The notes under the pieces are model-generated. The model was not told the origin of the DNA and did no database searches. It saw only the letters and a program-made list of their open reading frames with translations. DNA of 64,000 nt from Neopestalotiopsis rosae (taxonomy: Eukaryota > Ascomycota > Sordariomycetes > Amphisphaeriales > Sporocadaceae), in the NCBI GenBank assembly GCA_023078685.1, contig JALGAS010000003.1:3162001-3226000 (forward strand). The letters run 5' to 3'. Below, piece by piece: positions 44,019 through 57,697 of the stretch (position 1 is the stretch's first letter; every line of letters starts with the position of its first letter). Position numbers and translations under genes: made by a program.

Positions 44019-47000
44019 ATATCGGCTATTGACTTTGAGGGTCGCCATGATATCGCGCATTGCTTAGTATATATCGGTTATGTAGGGGCCATGACTACTT
44101 GGTCGTGCGCATCGACATGTCACTCGGGTGGGGATGTTGCAATGATCTTGCATTTCCGACATCAGATGAATGAGATCAATTTCAGAACAAGCACAAAGAG
44201 AACTTGATCATACACCAAAGTAGGGGAGGTGATCGCCATTGGCGAATTGACAACAGACCTTTGACAAGACTCTGAGTGGGTTACATTTCTCATCAACATG
44301 TTGTCCTCGAACACATCTTGAAGCACGACATATTCATCTGATACTTTGCCACGCTGCCACGTAACGCACAGGAACCGGGGCAGGGTTCCGGCGAGCGGAA
44401 AGCATGGATTTCAAGACCTACAAAAAGAGCTCGCGGGGCCGCCACTGCTCAAAGTTCCCGGATGCACATGGAAATGTTTGCCGGCCAATGGGACTCGGCG
44501 CATGCGTAAGGAGGATCGAGAATATGCAGCGCACGGCTTAGGACATGCACGAAAAGCAAAAGCAAGTCATGTGCCTCCCGACCCAGTGCAGCTGGTGAGG
44601 GGTGGAGTGGCGTCGCGGAATATGGAGGATGAGGATCAAAAGTGACGGTCAATTCGGTCGACAATAACAGTCGCCCAAAAATGACTTGTCCGTCGTCGGC
44701 TGCAACAAGAGTCATTGAAGAGCATGAGCGTACTTTGCAGAGGTGTTCGCAGGGGGAAAAGCCATCAATTTGCGAGTTGCATAGTGCTAAGGTCGCCTAC
44801 CAGTCAGCGTCGCATTAATTTCTTACTTGGGCGACCGAACAGCTGTGCGTCCCCAAGGTGAACCATGGGTTAAATGGGCTGCCATGATGAGCTCATCAAA
44901 GCATAAGGCTGGCGCTTGAGGACGGGATTCCGTTAACCGATCTTGGCTTGACTGGGAGAGTATAGAAGATCGAGGATCAGCATATCACCAGGTCTATTCG
45001 TGGACGATGGAGTGAATATCCCCATTTCGCCTACGATTCAAGACTGTCTTATGGTCCTATTGTTCAATGGATGGCCGACGGAATATGAGCCAGCTGGCAA
45101 GCAACGTTGCGGGCATTCCGATTGAGTATTAGGCTGACGACGCATTGCTGCAATGCAGCTGCGATGCGATGCGATGCCCCTATTGCGAGCCCTGAATATG
45201 TAAGGGGTTTATGGAGAAAATGAACAGAGAGGCAAAATTATCTTTTGTCGGCCAACGAGATGAAGTCCCTGACCTCTGTAACAGGGTGGATTCGCCAGCT
45301 ACTCTTCTTGTATTCCAACCTGTCAGAACTGAAACTGTTTCGGGGTCCGCAGCGCTTGAGCGCGGCTCTCGGTCGGCCTGGGCCTGTCATTGCAGTTCCT
45401 CTGTGAATGTTCACGCACAGAGCGCATTTGCGCATTTCCTCTCTTCATTGGCGACCCTTTTACTGGATCAGGGGTGCCCCATGAAAGAAGGGCTGCCGAC
45501 CCGCCAAGAGTGGGAGTCTCCATGGAAAGAGTTCCGGCAGCTACTATTAGAGGCTGACGCAGAGTCCGGGTGCTGATCCGTGCTCGCTTCTTCATCTCTC
45601 ATCAATGTTTTGTCCTTTATAAAGTAATGGAAGTGGAGAGGTGTGATGAAGGTGAAAATTCTTGTACGAGAATTTGCGAGATTATCAATTCTCGTCTCCT
45701 GGTTGTAAATGAGTATAATATGAGATGGAATGGGCAGAAGATCCATAGCTGTTATTGAGCTACATTGACCAAGTACATCGGACCCGAGAATATGTCCTCT
45801 TTTTTAAGGTTCCAGCCCCGCTAGTCCCGATACTATTGAGGAGCTACAACTCACGCAAGTCTTGTTTCTGGTCCTGAGGAACTGGCAAAGTGTTTCAGCC
45901 TGTGGTGATCGCCTCTTTTCGCCTTTTGGCAGCGTGTCTGGCGGTCTGCTGGACGAACAACGGACTTGGTAGCTGGAGCATATTTCACGCACACCGCAAT
46001 GACTAAGGTGGATGTGGCTGCTTCACCTTCACTCCATCATATAGTCCTGGATAACGATTCAATCTGCAATAAGTCGGGTATTAATGTTTACAGTTCACTA
46101 ACCTAGATACATATAGATAAAGACGCGGCTGCAGCAATTGATCAATGTGTTTACGCTTTGATGCGCACAAGTACACGTGCTTTTAAGTCTATTTCTAATT
46201 GTTAATTGAATTATGATAGCGAATCTACCTGTAGTTGCATCTCATCTCAATGCCAGCATACTATGCAGTGATAGTAAGTCCTACATGTCGTTCGCCAGTC
46301 TATCCAACCAGGTGTCGATTTATTTTTGGGCCATGGTGTGATGCTGGGATGGGATCCAGAGCTGGAGCCTTTTGTGCTCCCACCAGCACACTCCATGCAC
46401 CTGGGACCCGACATCTGATCGAGGGGCCGGCAGCAGATCGACCAATTTTTGGTGCTGACTCTTTACTGACTGGGCCCTGGCTGATTCGAGGGTGGTAACT
46501 CTGGCGTTGTCTGCCATGGACTGGTTCTAGGCTCTACCCAAGGCAGATAGGCGGGAAGAGGGCGGCTCTCTTTTTCATCCCTCCCAGTAGCGACTCCAGC
46601 TTGCCAGTAACCAGCAGCCAGCTCGCCCTATGGCAACATGAAATCCTTGGGCTGGCGAACCTTGCATCCACAAGGTCATCCACTGATGGGCCGGTCGGGG
46701 TTCGCACGTACCACCCGCGAGTTTAGCACTCTCTTCCCGCCCGCCACTACCTTGGTACGAGGGACGAGCGGTCCAGTAGGCAAAAAGACAGCTCGGGGAC
46801 GCGTACTGGCGTCTATCAAGATATTGGAGGTGAGATCGGGGAAATCGATGTGGTTGAGGTTCATACGTATTGTCATAGGACGTAGGCTAGGTCAACCGAA
46901 TAGTGGTAGTACATACGTAGTTACCGGCCCTGCAAGTGAATTCATGGTTTTAGCGCATTCCCATCTCGACACTCGACCCTCCACAACCACGACAGCAGCC

Positions 47001-47435
47001 CATAACACACCCCGGACAGGTCGATACACTGTCCCTCCAGCCTCGACTACGCGACGATCTCGCCCACCATCCATATCCAGATACTGATACTTGCTGTACC
47101 GCACCTAGCTATCGCATACCACACCTACCCCACGAAACCGCGTCTCCTCTTCGATACAACCACATCCACACTTTCGCCGGGCGCCCTACCGATTTGCCGC
47201 ATACATACATCCATCCATATTCTCTCTACTCAACCCACCTGTTACTGCTACGACTCCGCCGATAGGAAATCCCGCGACGACGACGACGAGACGAGAGACG
47301 ACAAGAACGAAAAACCCGCCACCCGAGAATAAAGCGATGACTTGAATCGAGAGAACAACGATTCCTCTGCTCAAATGTTCATGGCGTCTCCTCACCGACG
47401 GCTGAACCACCACAGTGGAGTCTAAAAATACGACA
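44019..47435. other. long intergenic region upstream of adenylate cyclase
   Basis: 3.4 kb with no supportable gene. Frames of up to 149 codons (45211-45576, 46638-47087, both plus) lack motifs and have ordinary non-coding composition. The right part is pyrimidine-rich and CACC/CATACC-rich and probably is the promoter and long 5' leader of the cyclase gene. Confidence 0.55.
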
Positions 47436-50400
47436 ATGACGAGGGACGATGGCGTCGGTCGCATCAGCTCTATCGCGAGCTCCAGCAGTGGTCAGTCTGC
47501 TGGAACCGTGAGAGCGAATACGCCTGGACGTTCAGCCTCTGTATCCAACGCCACCAGAAAAGCGACGCCCAAACCTTTGCGCGGGACAAATGACAATGGA
47601 AAGCACAGGTATGAAACTATTTGCTTCTCTATGAGTGTGTATCGTTACTATTCCAACTCACCTTGGTGCAACGCAAATTGCGCTCAAATGACAACTTGCG
47701 ACAAACCTGAAAGTTCAGGTTAAGAGTGAGTAGCGCTGGAGTTGATCTCGGCGCGTGTTGGACTTTTGCGTTTTCATCCGAAACCTTGTGGCAAAGGCAA
47801 GTCTCGAGAAGTCTCAATGGCGGGGAAAGCAAAAAATCAGAGGCGCCGGTTCCTGCGCTCTCGAATTTGCCTCTATTTCTATTCACTTGCGTAATGTTCC
47901 ATGTGCACGGGAAGAGGAAGCATTGATCGGGCTTGTCATGTTTGCTTGCCTTGGTCGCCCATGTATCTGTCCCTTTGAGCTGACGGGAGCCTGCGCTTGC
48001 GCGCTTGTCTTAGGCCGCATCCCTTCAAAGAAGAGTCTCAAAACTCGCCGATTACGAATGCCCGCAGCTCTTTAATGTCGCCAGCCTCCACGACGTCGTC
48101 TGGAAGTTCGCTGCTCTATGACACTCGACGGATGAGCGACCTTGCCAATTACCGCCGCGACCTGGCCGTCCTCGAGCCATCCGGCGGACGAATACCGCAG
48201 ATTTCCAAAGATCCTCCCTCTGCCGGGCCGGTGCAGGGCCAAATATATCCGTGGAATATGTCGGGCAACGGCAGCGGGAACCAAAATGCGCCTTCGGGCT
48301 CGTTTGGCACGACCTTTTTCGATGACTCGAGCGACGCCGTCTCGGTCGCGTCACAGCTCTCACCTGGTTTTAGGCCCAACCCATCGCGAATAGTGGAGAC
48401 ACCGGGGAGCAGCGACTCAGCAGCGTATTTCAACGATGAAAGACGTCCTTCAGTGGCAAGCGTCACCACTGCAAGTAGCCAGGGATCAAAGCACAGCAAT
48501 AATAGAGGTGGATTAAACTTGAAGAAACTGCAGGGCTTCTTTGGCGAGGACTTCCCCGGGCGCGATGGGTCCGAAACGAGCTTACCAACGGGCGGGCCAG
48601 GGAAAGAGCAGCGCTCCTACTCATTTAATCGGCCCACTAGGGAGAGGAACTATTCAAATGCTACCGACCACACCCGCGAAGCCTCCCCGGCGTCATCACG
48701 TCCAAGGACCCCAGTCCCCTCGAGTGATGTAGTTCCATTCCTTTATCAAGAAGCTGATGATATTGCCAAGTACGGCGAAGCTCCTGTTCGCGATATGCTT
48801 GCCGGCCCAGACAAAGAGCGATACCAGGATAATGCTAACCAGCTGCCACCCAAAACCTCTTCTTCCACGCGATCTGGCCACTCGATCGTGCATCTCCCTG
48901 GTCACCACCATCGACACAAGAACAGCAATGAAGACAGCCGCTCCCTGAGGCCTGTAGTCAGCCGAGACGACTCGCTAGCGAGCAGCATGACCATGAAGGA
49001 GCGCGGCGGCTCTGTCGCGACAGGCGCGCGACGAGCGCAGAGCCCAACCCCGAGCGCCAGCAATATGAGAATGGCCTCCGTGGATGGCTCCGTCTCCCCT
49101 GGAGGCAACAACCAAAAGCGCGGCCTCTTTGATCGCCTACGGCGGCACAAACCCACCAAGGATGATGCATCCTCTCGTCTTCGTGACATGCCACCATCGT
49201 CGTCGTCACTTGCATCGACCCTCGTTTCGACTTCTTCCAGACACAACACCTCCGCCGGCCGAGACACCCCCTATATGAACAAACCCCTGCCTCCCATCGA
49301 TCAGACCCAAGACCAGCGACCGAACAACGCCCGGCAAGCAACTTTTAACAACAAGTTCCCGTTTGCGAAAAAGGGGCGCGGGCACAGATATGACGATGAG
49401 GATGAATACATCGGTCCCAAGGACCGGAACGATCCTGGGCGAATGTTCCATCTCGACACGGATCTCAACAACATGGAGGGCATCTTATCCCAACCACAAC
49501 CATTAACCCCGATGGATCCGGCCCAATTTACGCAGTCAAGCGGCGACCTTGAAAAGATTCCAGAGGCAGAAAACTACAACTCTGCCGGTGCTGGCGGCGC
49601 TTGGAGTGCCCCTGACAGCTGGGCGGTTCGACGCACGGCAGAAGAGCAGGCCAACAACACCGAGAATCTCGAAGAATCCGTCATTGCACCGCGGCCAGAA
49701 GAAAAGAAGACTGCGCATTGCATCCGAGTGTTTCGCGCCGACGGTACCTTTGCGACCGTTCAGCTTCCTCTAGAGACGAGCCTGAACGATGTCATGGCCC
49801 AAGTCGTCAAGAAGACTTATGTGGCAGATGGTGTTGAGAACTTCCACATGATTCTCCGAAAGCATGATCTTACACGGGTTCTGACTGTTCACGACCGCCC
49901 ATTGTTGATACAAAAGCGACTGCTGCAACAAATCGGATACGACGAGGAAAAGGATCGACTCGAGGATATCGGCCGAGAAGACAACAGCTACATTTGCCGC
50001 TTCCTCTTCCTGTCGGCAAGAGACGCCGACTTCATCAACGGTACAAACGAGCTTGGTTTTAGCAGGACTGCCAAATACAGCCACGTGGATCTTTCTGGTC
50101 GCAACCTCATCACGATCCCCATCAGCCTGTACTCCAAGGCCACCGACATCATTTCTCTCAACCTCTCCCGCAACCTATCCCTCGACTTGCCCAGAGATTT
50201 CATACAAGCATGTCCGCAGCTAAGGGATATCAAGTTTGCCAACAATGAGGCTCGCAGACTTCCCATTAGCATTGGCAGGGCAAACAGATTGACCTATCTA
50301 GATGTCTCAAACAACCTCCTCGACGAATTAGAACATGCCGAGCTTGGTGGTTTGGTCGGACTTCTCAGGTTGAACCTCGCCAACAACCGACTGAAGAGCT

Positions 50401-53400
50401 TGCCGCCGTACTTTGGCGCATTCAGATCTCTTCGTTCGCTCAACCTCTCGTCGAATTACCTCGATCAATTCCCACCCTTCTTGTGCAACCTCGGGGGCCT
50501 GGTCGATATCGACGTGAGCTTCAACTCGATTTCGGAACTTCCAGAAGAGATTGGCAAGATGACAACCCTGGAAAAGTTTGTCATGACCAACAACAGACTG
50601 GCTGGCGCATTGCCACCAACCTTTAAGAACCTCAGCAACTTGCGCGAGCTCGATCTCAAGTTCAACGCCCTTACAGCCATTGATGTTATTGCTGAATTAC
50701 CAAAGCTCGAAATCCTCTCGGCCGACCACAACAAGATTTCCCAATTCATTGGAACATTCCACTGTGTGCGAAGTCTGAAACTCAACTCGAACCCGATTAC
50801 GAAATTCGAAATTACCAAACATCTCCCTACCTTGAAGATGCTCAACTTGTCAAATGCGCAATTGGCAAGTATTGATGGATCTTTCAACAACATGTCCAAC
50901 TTGGAAAGACTCAACTTGGACAGAAACTACTTTGTATCGCTACCCAACCAGGTTGGCAACCTCCGAAAGTTGGAGCACTTTAGCATTGCCAACAATTCAG
51001 TCGGCGAACTCCCGCCCGAGATTGGATGTCTTGGTGAGTTGAGAGTGCTCGACGTGAGAGGAAACAATATGAGAAAACTACCAATGGAGCTGTGGTGGGC
51101 AAACAAGCTGGAAACTTTGAATGCGTCTTCCAACGTTTTGGACGTGTTTCCCAAGCCCGCCTCTCGTGCGCCTCAGCTGCCAGGAGAGACGGGAACACCA
51201 CCATCAAATGGCACCAAGACCGTGCCTGGTCTCTTGTCCCACGCTTCTAGCTCGGAAGAACTCATGCCCGACGGTTCGAGGAGGCCCAGCCAAGCCTCGA
51301 GCACATTGCTCAGTGTCGGTCCTTCTCCCGTACCCGGTGGCCCGGATCGAAAGAGTTCCGTCGTCTCTGTTTATGGCAAAGGCGGCCGCAAAACTTCGGT
51401 CATGTCAAGAAGCACGGGCGGCAGCACTAATGGCACTACTGTCGCTCCGTCCATGACTACTAGGAAAGACTCTGGCCTATCGGGCAGATTGACAAACACC
51501 TTTGCCGGCTCATTGCGCAATCTCTACCTTGCAGACAATCAGCTTGACGATGACGCATTTGACCAAATCACCCTATTGGCAGAGCTGCGCGTGCTCAATC
51601 TGTCGTACAATGATATCAGCGACATGCCGCAAAGATCCATCAAGAGTTGGCCTCAACTTGTCGAGCTATACCTGTCTGGCAACGACCTTACCAGTCTTCC
51701 TGTAGACGATCTAGAAGAGTACAGCTTGTTGCAAGTCTTGCACATTAACGGCAATAAATTCACCAACCTTCCTGCCGACATTTCGCGGGCCAAGAAGCTG
51801 GCTGTGCTTGACTGCGGAAACAACGCTCTCAAGTACAACATTTCCAACGTTCCCTACGATTGGAACTGGAACCTCAACCCCCAACTCCGATACCTCAATC
51901 TTTCAGGCAACAAGCGTTTGGAAATCAAGCAGGCCAACTTTAGCTCGGCATCGCAAAACCGAGAACAGTATACCGACTTTAGTCGCTTGACGACTCTTCG
52001 CGTCCTGGGTCTCATGGATGTCACACTCACACAACCAAGTATCCCAGACCAGAGTGAAGACCGTCGTGTCAGAACTTCGGGTTCCCTTGCTGGACACTTG
52101 CCCTACGGCATGGCCGATACCCTAGGCAAGAACGAACACTTGTCCACCATTGATTTGGTCGTTCCCAGATTCAACTCTTCCGACTCGGAGACGCTACTGG
52201 GTTTGTTCGATGGTCAAGCTCTCAGCAGTGGTGGCTCTAAGATCGCCAAATACCTGCACGAGAACTTTGGGCACATATTTGCCCTCGAGCTCAAGGCTCT
52301 CAAGACTCGCCACAACGAAACACCCCAGGATGCTCTTCGCCGAGCTTTCCTCGCTCTCAACAAGGATCTGGTAACCATTGCCTCTTCCCATGGTGAGGAA
52401 CGGACTATCAACTCGCACCGCGGCTCTCAGACGCCCATTGCGCTCAGTAAGGAAGATTTGAACTCTGGTGGCGTTGCCACAGTCGCATACTTGGAAGGCC
52501 AGGAACTTTACGTGGCCAACGTTGGTGATTGTCAAGCCATGTTGATCCAGTCCGATGGATCCCACAAGATGCTCACTCGCAAGCATGATCCCGCAGAACC
52601 GGCCGAGCGCCAGCGCATTCGCGAAGCTGGCGGCTGGGTGTCACGTCAAGGAAAGCTCAATGATTTGCTTGAAGTCTCGCGTGCTTTTGGCTATGTTGAT
52701 CTCATGCCCGCTGTCCAGGCGGCACCTCATGTCACCCAGGTTCACATCACACCACAAGACGAGACCATTCTCATTGCCACCAAGGACCTGTGGGAGTATC
52801 TTACTCCTGGCTTGGTGGTTGATGTAGCCCGATCTGAACGTGGCGAGCTCATGCGTGCCTCGTCCAAATTGCGAGACTTGGCCATGGCCTATGGCGCGTC
52901 TGGAAAGATCATGGTCATGTTGCTGAGCGTAACTGATTTGAAGCGCCGCCAGGAAAGGTCGGCACGCCTGCATAGAGGCCAGAGTATGTCACTGTATCCT
53001 TCTGGCGTTCCGGATTCGTTCCAGTACCCTGCCAAGCGCGGCAGAAAGGCCAAGGGAGAAGTCTTGGATTCTACTCTCCATCGGTTGGAGGCCGAAGTTC
53101 CGGCACCTACAGAAAAGCCGTCCATTGTCTTTACTGACATCAAGAACTCGACCAACTTGTGGGAAATGTACCCATCTGCCATGAGATCCGCCATCAAGCT
53201 ACACAACGAGGTCATGCGACGACAACTTCGCAGAATCGGTGGTTACGAGGTCAAGACGGAAGGTGATGCCTTTATGGTGTCTTTCCCGACCGCCACCTCG
53301 GCCTTGCTCTGGTGTTTTGCTATTCAAACCGAGCTTCTCAAGGTGGACTGGCCATCCGAGATTCTCAACTCGGTCACCTGCCAAGACGTCTTTGACAAGG

Positions 53401-54328
53401 AAGACAACCTCATCTTCAAGGGTCTGTCAGTGAGAATGGGTATTCATTATGGTGAGCCCGTCGCCGAGATCGATCCCGTCACCCGTCGTATGGACTACTT
53501 TGGTCCCATGGTCAACAAGGCTTCTCGTATCTCTGCCGTTGCCGACGGAGGTCAAATCACCGTGTCGGCAGATTTCATCTCCGAGATTCAACGCTGCCTC
53601 GAGACCTACCAGGAAGGCGAGCGCAATGCCTCGCGAGTCTCCGAGGATACATTCGACGAAGATAACGGAGCAACTCAGATTCGTAGGGAGCTTCGGTCGC
53701 TCAGTTCTCAAGGTTTCGAAGTCAAGGAGATGGGTGAGAAGAAGCTCAAGGGTCTAGAAAATCCCGAAGTCGTTTATGCCCTGTACCCTCACGCCTTGGC
53801 TGGTCGTATCGATCACCACAACCAAGACGCCCGCCCTGTCGTCGACCAACCTGCCACTCTTCAACCCGGCAGCGAGCTAGGCTTTGAGCCCGAGATGATA
53901 TGGTCTCTGTGGAAGGTTTCTCTACGCCTGGAAATGCTCTGCAGCACACTCGAGGAAGTGTCTGGCAGAGGTCTCCAACCACCAGAGACTGAGCTTTTGG
54001 AGAGGATGAAGCAGCGTGGTGGTGAAGTCACCGAACGGTTCTTGTTCAATTTCATGGAACATCAAGTGAGCCGTATCGAGGTAAGCATGGCTTTTGCCCA
54101 GTTGAGTACCTTTACTAACATTCACAGACTTGTGTCACCACTCTCAGCATTCGACACATGGCCGCTGGTGGCGGTGAGATTACCGAACTCGACGATCTCA
54201 GAGCACCAATGCCCATTGTCCTCGACGAAATTGCCCAACAACTCAAACTCCTCGCAGCGTACAAGGCCAAGTATGGTCACCTCAACGAAATCGAAGAGCT
54301 CGACGGCAGCGACACGGAAATGGAGTAA
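47436..54328 (+). CDS. adenylate cyclase
   Basis: Three exons, 47436-47608, 48014-54081 and 54129-54328, give 2146 residues. Intron 1 is 405 nt (GTATGA...CTTAG), intron 2 is 47 nt; phases match. It makes cAMP from ATP for PKA signalling in growth, morphogenesis and virulence. Order: disordered Ser-rich N-terminus; Ras-association domain (about 625-724); leucine-rich repeats in two blocks (about 749-1104 and 1224-1364) split by a Ser-rich insert; PP2C-like domain (about 1427-1701), in which the usual D-G-H-G reads F-D-G-Q; class III cyclase domain (about 1759-1987) with F-T-D-I-K-N-S-T, the first metal-binding Asp, and K-T-E-G-D-A-F-M with the second. A short tail after intron 2 ends E-L-D-G-S-D-T-E-M-E. 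The architecture is that of fungal Ras/G-alpha-regulated cyclases. Confidence 0.97.
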
Positions 54329-55522
54329 CTCTCCTCGTCAATGCCAAACATGGATAAAAACAAAAAGTACATTGCATCCTGTATTCAGTCTTGCTTTTAC
54401 GATACCTCTTTTCTCACATTGTTTCGACAAAGCCGCTCTGGTTCGGCGCTATATACCTACCAACATTTGTAATTTGCTACGGGAAAATGGGCTCTACAGT
54501 TTTTGCTTGCGATTCGAGTGCTTTACCGACGCAAAGGGGGCTAAGTCGCCGTCAGCCAGCGAGTTGACTGTCTCAATATGGAAGAACATGGCTTGGTCTA
54601 CAGGACCAGTATCGTGGTGGTCAGACGGGCCAGACAGCGATGTGTTTTATTTTTCGGGTGGGCAAAAAGAAGGGAGGCATCCTTGTGTATCATTAAACCT
54701 AGTATTGTTATTACTGCATTGTTCGGCAGGGCTGGAATGCAGATGCGTTCGTGGGAAAGGTGCATGATACAAAGGGGGGAAATCCGGTGGAGGACACCAT
54801 GGTGTGATACCTACCTACAAACGTAGCGCGTAAATATTGAATTGTTAGTATTAAAATAAACTGAGCGAATGTGCGAATTTTGTGTTGAGTAGAAAAGGTT
54901 CTGTGATGTGATGTGCCTATTGAGACAGAATACCAGTGAGTATTCTCTCACCTTTACCGGATACTGAATTCACGTCCTCGGGCTAGATGATGATAGGCAT
55001 TATATTTATCAATCTGCAGTCACCATAAGATCCTTTATACGTCACGAAGAAAAAAAGTATTTTGGAGCAGAAATCAGTCATTATTACATTCTGTCTAGCG
55101 GCAACGGCGCATGTACAGCCAGGCGCACTTGGCACTGAGTCCCGGAAAACCTGCTGACACCGACTTTCTCAGAAGGGGGCCATTCCTCCTCGCAAATTTT
55201 CAATGGCGTCGTCGTGTTGTCGATGTTCATGCTGTGATGTGGGCCATGCCATGTGCATAAAGTGTGTCGTTCTCCATCGAATGATTGCAGTAAAAAGACG
55301 ACAAGTACCATGATTGCCATAACAGGATCCCTTTTGGATCGATAAGAAAAGACATTCCATAATCCCATTCCGTCGGGGTCGCAAGACTGGATTTCTGCTC
55401 TCTTGCTGCATTTGCTTGTGTAGTCGCAACGGACGTGTCAAGGTACACACCTATTGCGAGTTTGTGGGTCAATACCAGAATCTGTGGCGAGTGCGAAACT
55501 GGATTTGTTGTAGAGTAAATGC
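54329..55522. other. intergenic, 3' flanks of two convergent genes
   Basis: No supported gene. Frames at 55084-55580 on the minus strand overlap in different frames and show no motif. Confidence 0.5.
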
Positions 55523-56641
55523 CTATGACGGGTCCTTCGGCAGCGGCGGAGTGGCAGTCTGGTAGTTGTAGTGCAACCACGGGCCGCCTTTATTGAACTG
55601 CTGTTTTCCAAATTCCGGCGACCAGGGCAAACCTCTGAGGGAGTGCTTGTGCAAGAGATGTCTGCAGTCCTCATAACCAAAAGCCTCGCGGGTCCCGATC
55701 ATGGGCTTGTCTTGTCGTTTCACAACCAGTAGCTCGAATCTTCTGTCTAGTGACATAGGCGCTTCCGTGGATGTACCTGTAACCTTAGGACAATCGTCGA
55801 ATTGATGGCCCATGTCGTTGCATTCTGGGCAGCCAAGAATCACCCCAAGAAACTTGTTCGGTGGGCCAACACAATCTTCGAGCTGATGGTCTGTACCTGC
55901 GCACAGAGCGCATGAGGAGGGATCGGATAGGATGTGGGGAGCCTGAAGGCTGTAGGATACATGCGGAACTCTCATGACATTGCCTTGTGTATCCCAGGGA
56001 AGCAAAAATCGAATGATGATATGCATAACTTTGCCGGACGCGCTCCAGTCACCCTGCTCTTCACTGAATTGTCGCGCCAAGGCTTCCAATCTGAGAAGCT
56101 CCAAACACATGACAACCAGTTTGTCGGACGTTCTCAGCACAGTGTTCATGTGCGCTTGGCCAGTACGCTTGTTGATCAGCCCTCTGTCTGTATCAATGCG
56201 ATGAGTTTCTAGGGTTGCTTCCTTGAAACCCCTGTATTGCTTGGAATCAGTGAGATTATAATCTGGCGTTCCGAGGACTGCCATGAGAGCGTTGGACTGA
56301 CAAGTCCCCTCTGAGCTCGACTCATGACCACTGTGCGGCTCTACTGTCGATCCTGACTGCTGCTGTTGCAGAAACGTTCCGCGATTGACCAGCAGATCTC
56401 CAGGCGACAATGCCAGAAAATCGAGACCTGAGCCCTGAAGAGGCTGATATTCTTCTTGTTGTGTTTTTTCGGAGACTGCTGTCTTGTTGAAAGAAGAAGA
56501 AAGAGCAGTAATTCTTTCAACGGGCAGGACCGTGATATGAGCTACGATCGGCGCAAAATTGTACCAAGTTAACAAACTGGTCTCTCGGTCTGGACTTTTC
56601 TGGAACGACAATCCAGAATGAAGAGGATTGGAGCTCTCCAT
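55523..56641 (-). CDS. protein with two CCHC zinc knuckles
   Basis: Single exon, 372 residues, minus strand, ATG at 56641. Two perfect zinc knuckles of the form C-x2-C-x4-H-x4-C lie about residues 247-260 (C-A-L-C...H...C) and 274-287 (C-P-E-C...H...C), 13 residues apart. Such knuckles bind single-stranded RNA or DNA, as in retroviral nucleocapsid and cellular CNBP. The N-terminal 230 residues are mixed, with a Gln-rich patch and no Gag-like domain I can name; there is no protease or reverse transcriptase near, so this is not an obvious retroelement. Short basic and Pro-rich tail. Next gene to the right is a helicase-like protein on the same strand, 1.06 kb away, which may fit an RNA-related role. 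Confidence 0.75.
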   Translation of the reverse strand: MESSNPLHSGLSFQKSPDRETSLLTWYNFAPIVAHITVLPVERITALSSSFNKTAVSEKTQQEEYQPLQGSGLDFLALSPGDLLVNRGTFLQQQQSGSTVEPHSGHESSSEGTCQSNALMAVLGTPDYNLTDSKQYRGFKEATLETHRIDTDRGLINKRTGQAHMNTVLRTSDKLVVMCLELLRLEALARQFSEEQGDWSASGKVMHIIIRFLLPWDTQGNVMRVPHVSYSLQAPHILSDPSSCALCAGTDHQLEDCVGPPNKFLGVILGCPECNDMGHQFDDCPKVTGTSTEAPMSLDRRFELLVVKRQDKPMIGTREAFGYEDCRHLLHKHSLRGLPWSPEFGKQQFNKGGPWLHYNYQTATPPLPKDPS

Positions 56642-57697
56642 GGTGATTGTGATTGTGATATGGCGAGATTGTTCTTATTGTTGTTCGCGGGGCAAAGGGC
56701 AGGCAGGAGAGGAAAAGTTGAAGAAGTTGAAGGGCTGGAATTTCTGAAGCTGGACGGAAAGCACTGGCAACAGGAATTAGGTAGTTTCCAATTTGTTGAG
56801 CGGGGGTTACTGACCATTCGAATGTTTATTCGAGTAATTATTCAAGTGATTATTCCACTCGCGGCAGAGAGGCGGACTGTTTAGCAGGCAGGATGGACGT
56901 GGGTTTCAAGTTAGTCCACTGCCTGCCTAACAAGACAAGATTGGTATTACAGTAGCTATCCAGTATATGAAAAAGTGCTATCTAGGTAGGTCTACTTAAA
57001 ATCAAGCCAACATCGCAATGCCTACTTAACCCCTTCGGCGTAAAGCAGAACTGGGATGCGCGAGAGATCAGCCCGGTGAGTTGATCTTTTATTACCGTAA
57101 ACCCCAAGTGTTGAATTCCTCGTTGTGCTCTTCATTGTCTATATTGCGCCGGGATAAGGTACATTCATGCACATTTGCCTCAACCGAGAAGAAAATATAA
57201 ATCTTTTTTCGACCACTTGATCCTCAAGAACTGGTGTATGCATCAAATCTCCAAGTTGACCGAATTGCCAAAGGTCATGCTATCTTTTCGTCAAGACAGT
57301 AATGCAGATTGTTCCGAAGATTTGCCAATAGGGAAAACAATACTCGCCGAGGGGAAAAAAAGCAAAGGGACAAATAAAGATCTAGAGACTGGTGGAATCA
57401 GAGTCGTGGCAAAGCAAGTATCGGTTATAATAACAAAAACGTAAATGGTGAAACCTTGAACAACACCACCTTAGAGGAGATCGAAAGTGGGATGGGTGGT
57501 AATGGCGATAAGCGTATGACGAAAGATTCAGAGAGTGTAGAAGTGAGAGAGCATGTATACGTGAACCCAGCTGGCTTCACGGCCATGGGTGGCGCAGTAG
57601 ACGCGGATTTGCTGGGACGGCCTTGGCTATGGAGTTAAGATAACACAAGAGCATGACATGGCAGGTTCACGTATTTAAACAAGACTTTTTATTTCAT
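56642..57697. other. intergenic, no gene seen
   Basis: Promoter of the zinc-knuckle gene and 3' flank of the helicase-like gene. An 89-codon plus-strand frame at 57175-57444 is Lys-rich and without motif. Confidence 0.5.

Noticed and set aside
45211..45576. 121-codon plus-strand frame
   Set aside because: No recognisable domain, no intron or start support; length is within chance for this composition.
46638..47087. 149-codon plus-strand frame before adenylate cyclase
   Set aside because: No motif, low-complexity Thr/Arg end, and it lies where the promoter and leader of the cyclase are expected.
54329..54767. Extension of the cyclase frame to 54767
   Set aside because: The unspliced frame runs on only because the 47-nt intron shifts it; splicing gives a conserved-style end at 54328.
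55938..56212. Plus-strand frames over the zinc-knuckle gene
   Set aside because: Antisense shadows; the minus frame has two exact zinc knuckles.
55523..56641. Zinc-knuckle protein as a retrotransposon Gag
   Set aside because: No polymerase, protease, integrase or terminal repeats nearby, and the knuckles are followed by a normal unique C-terminus.
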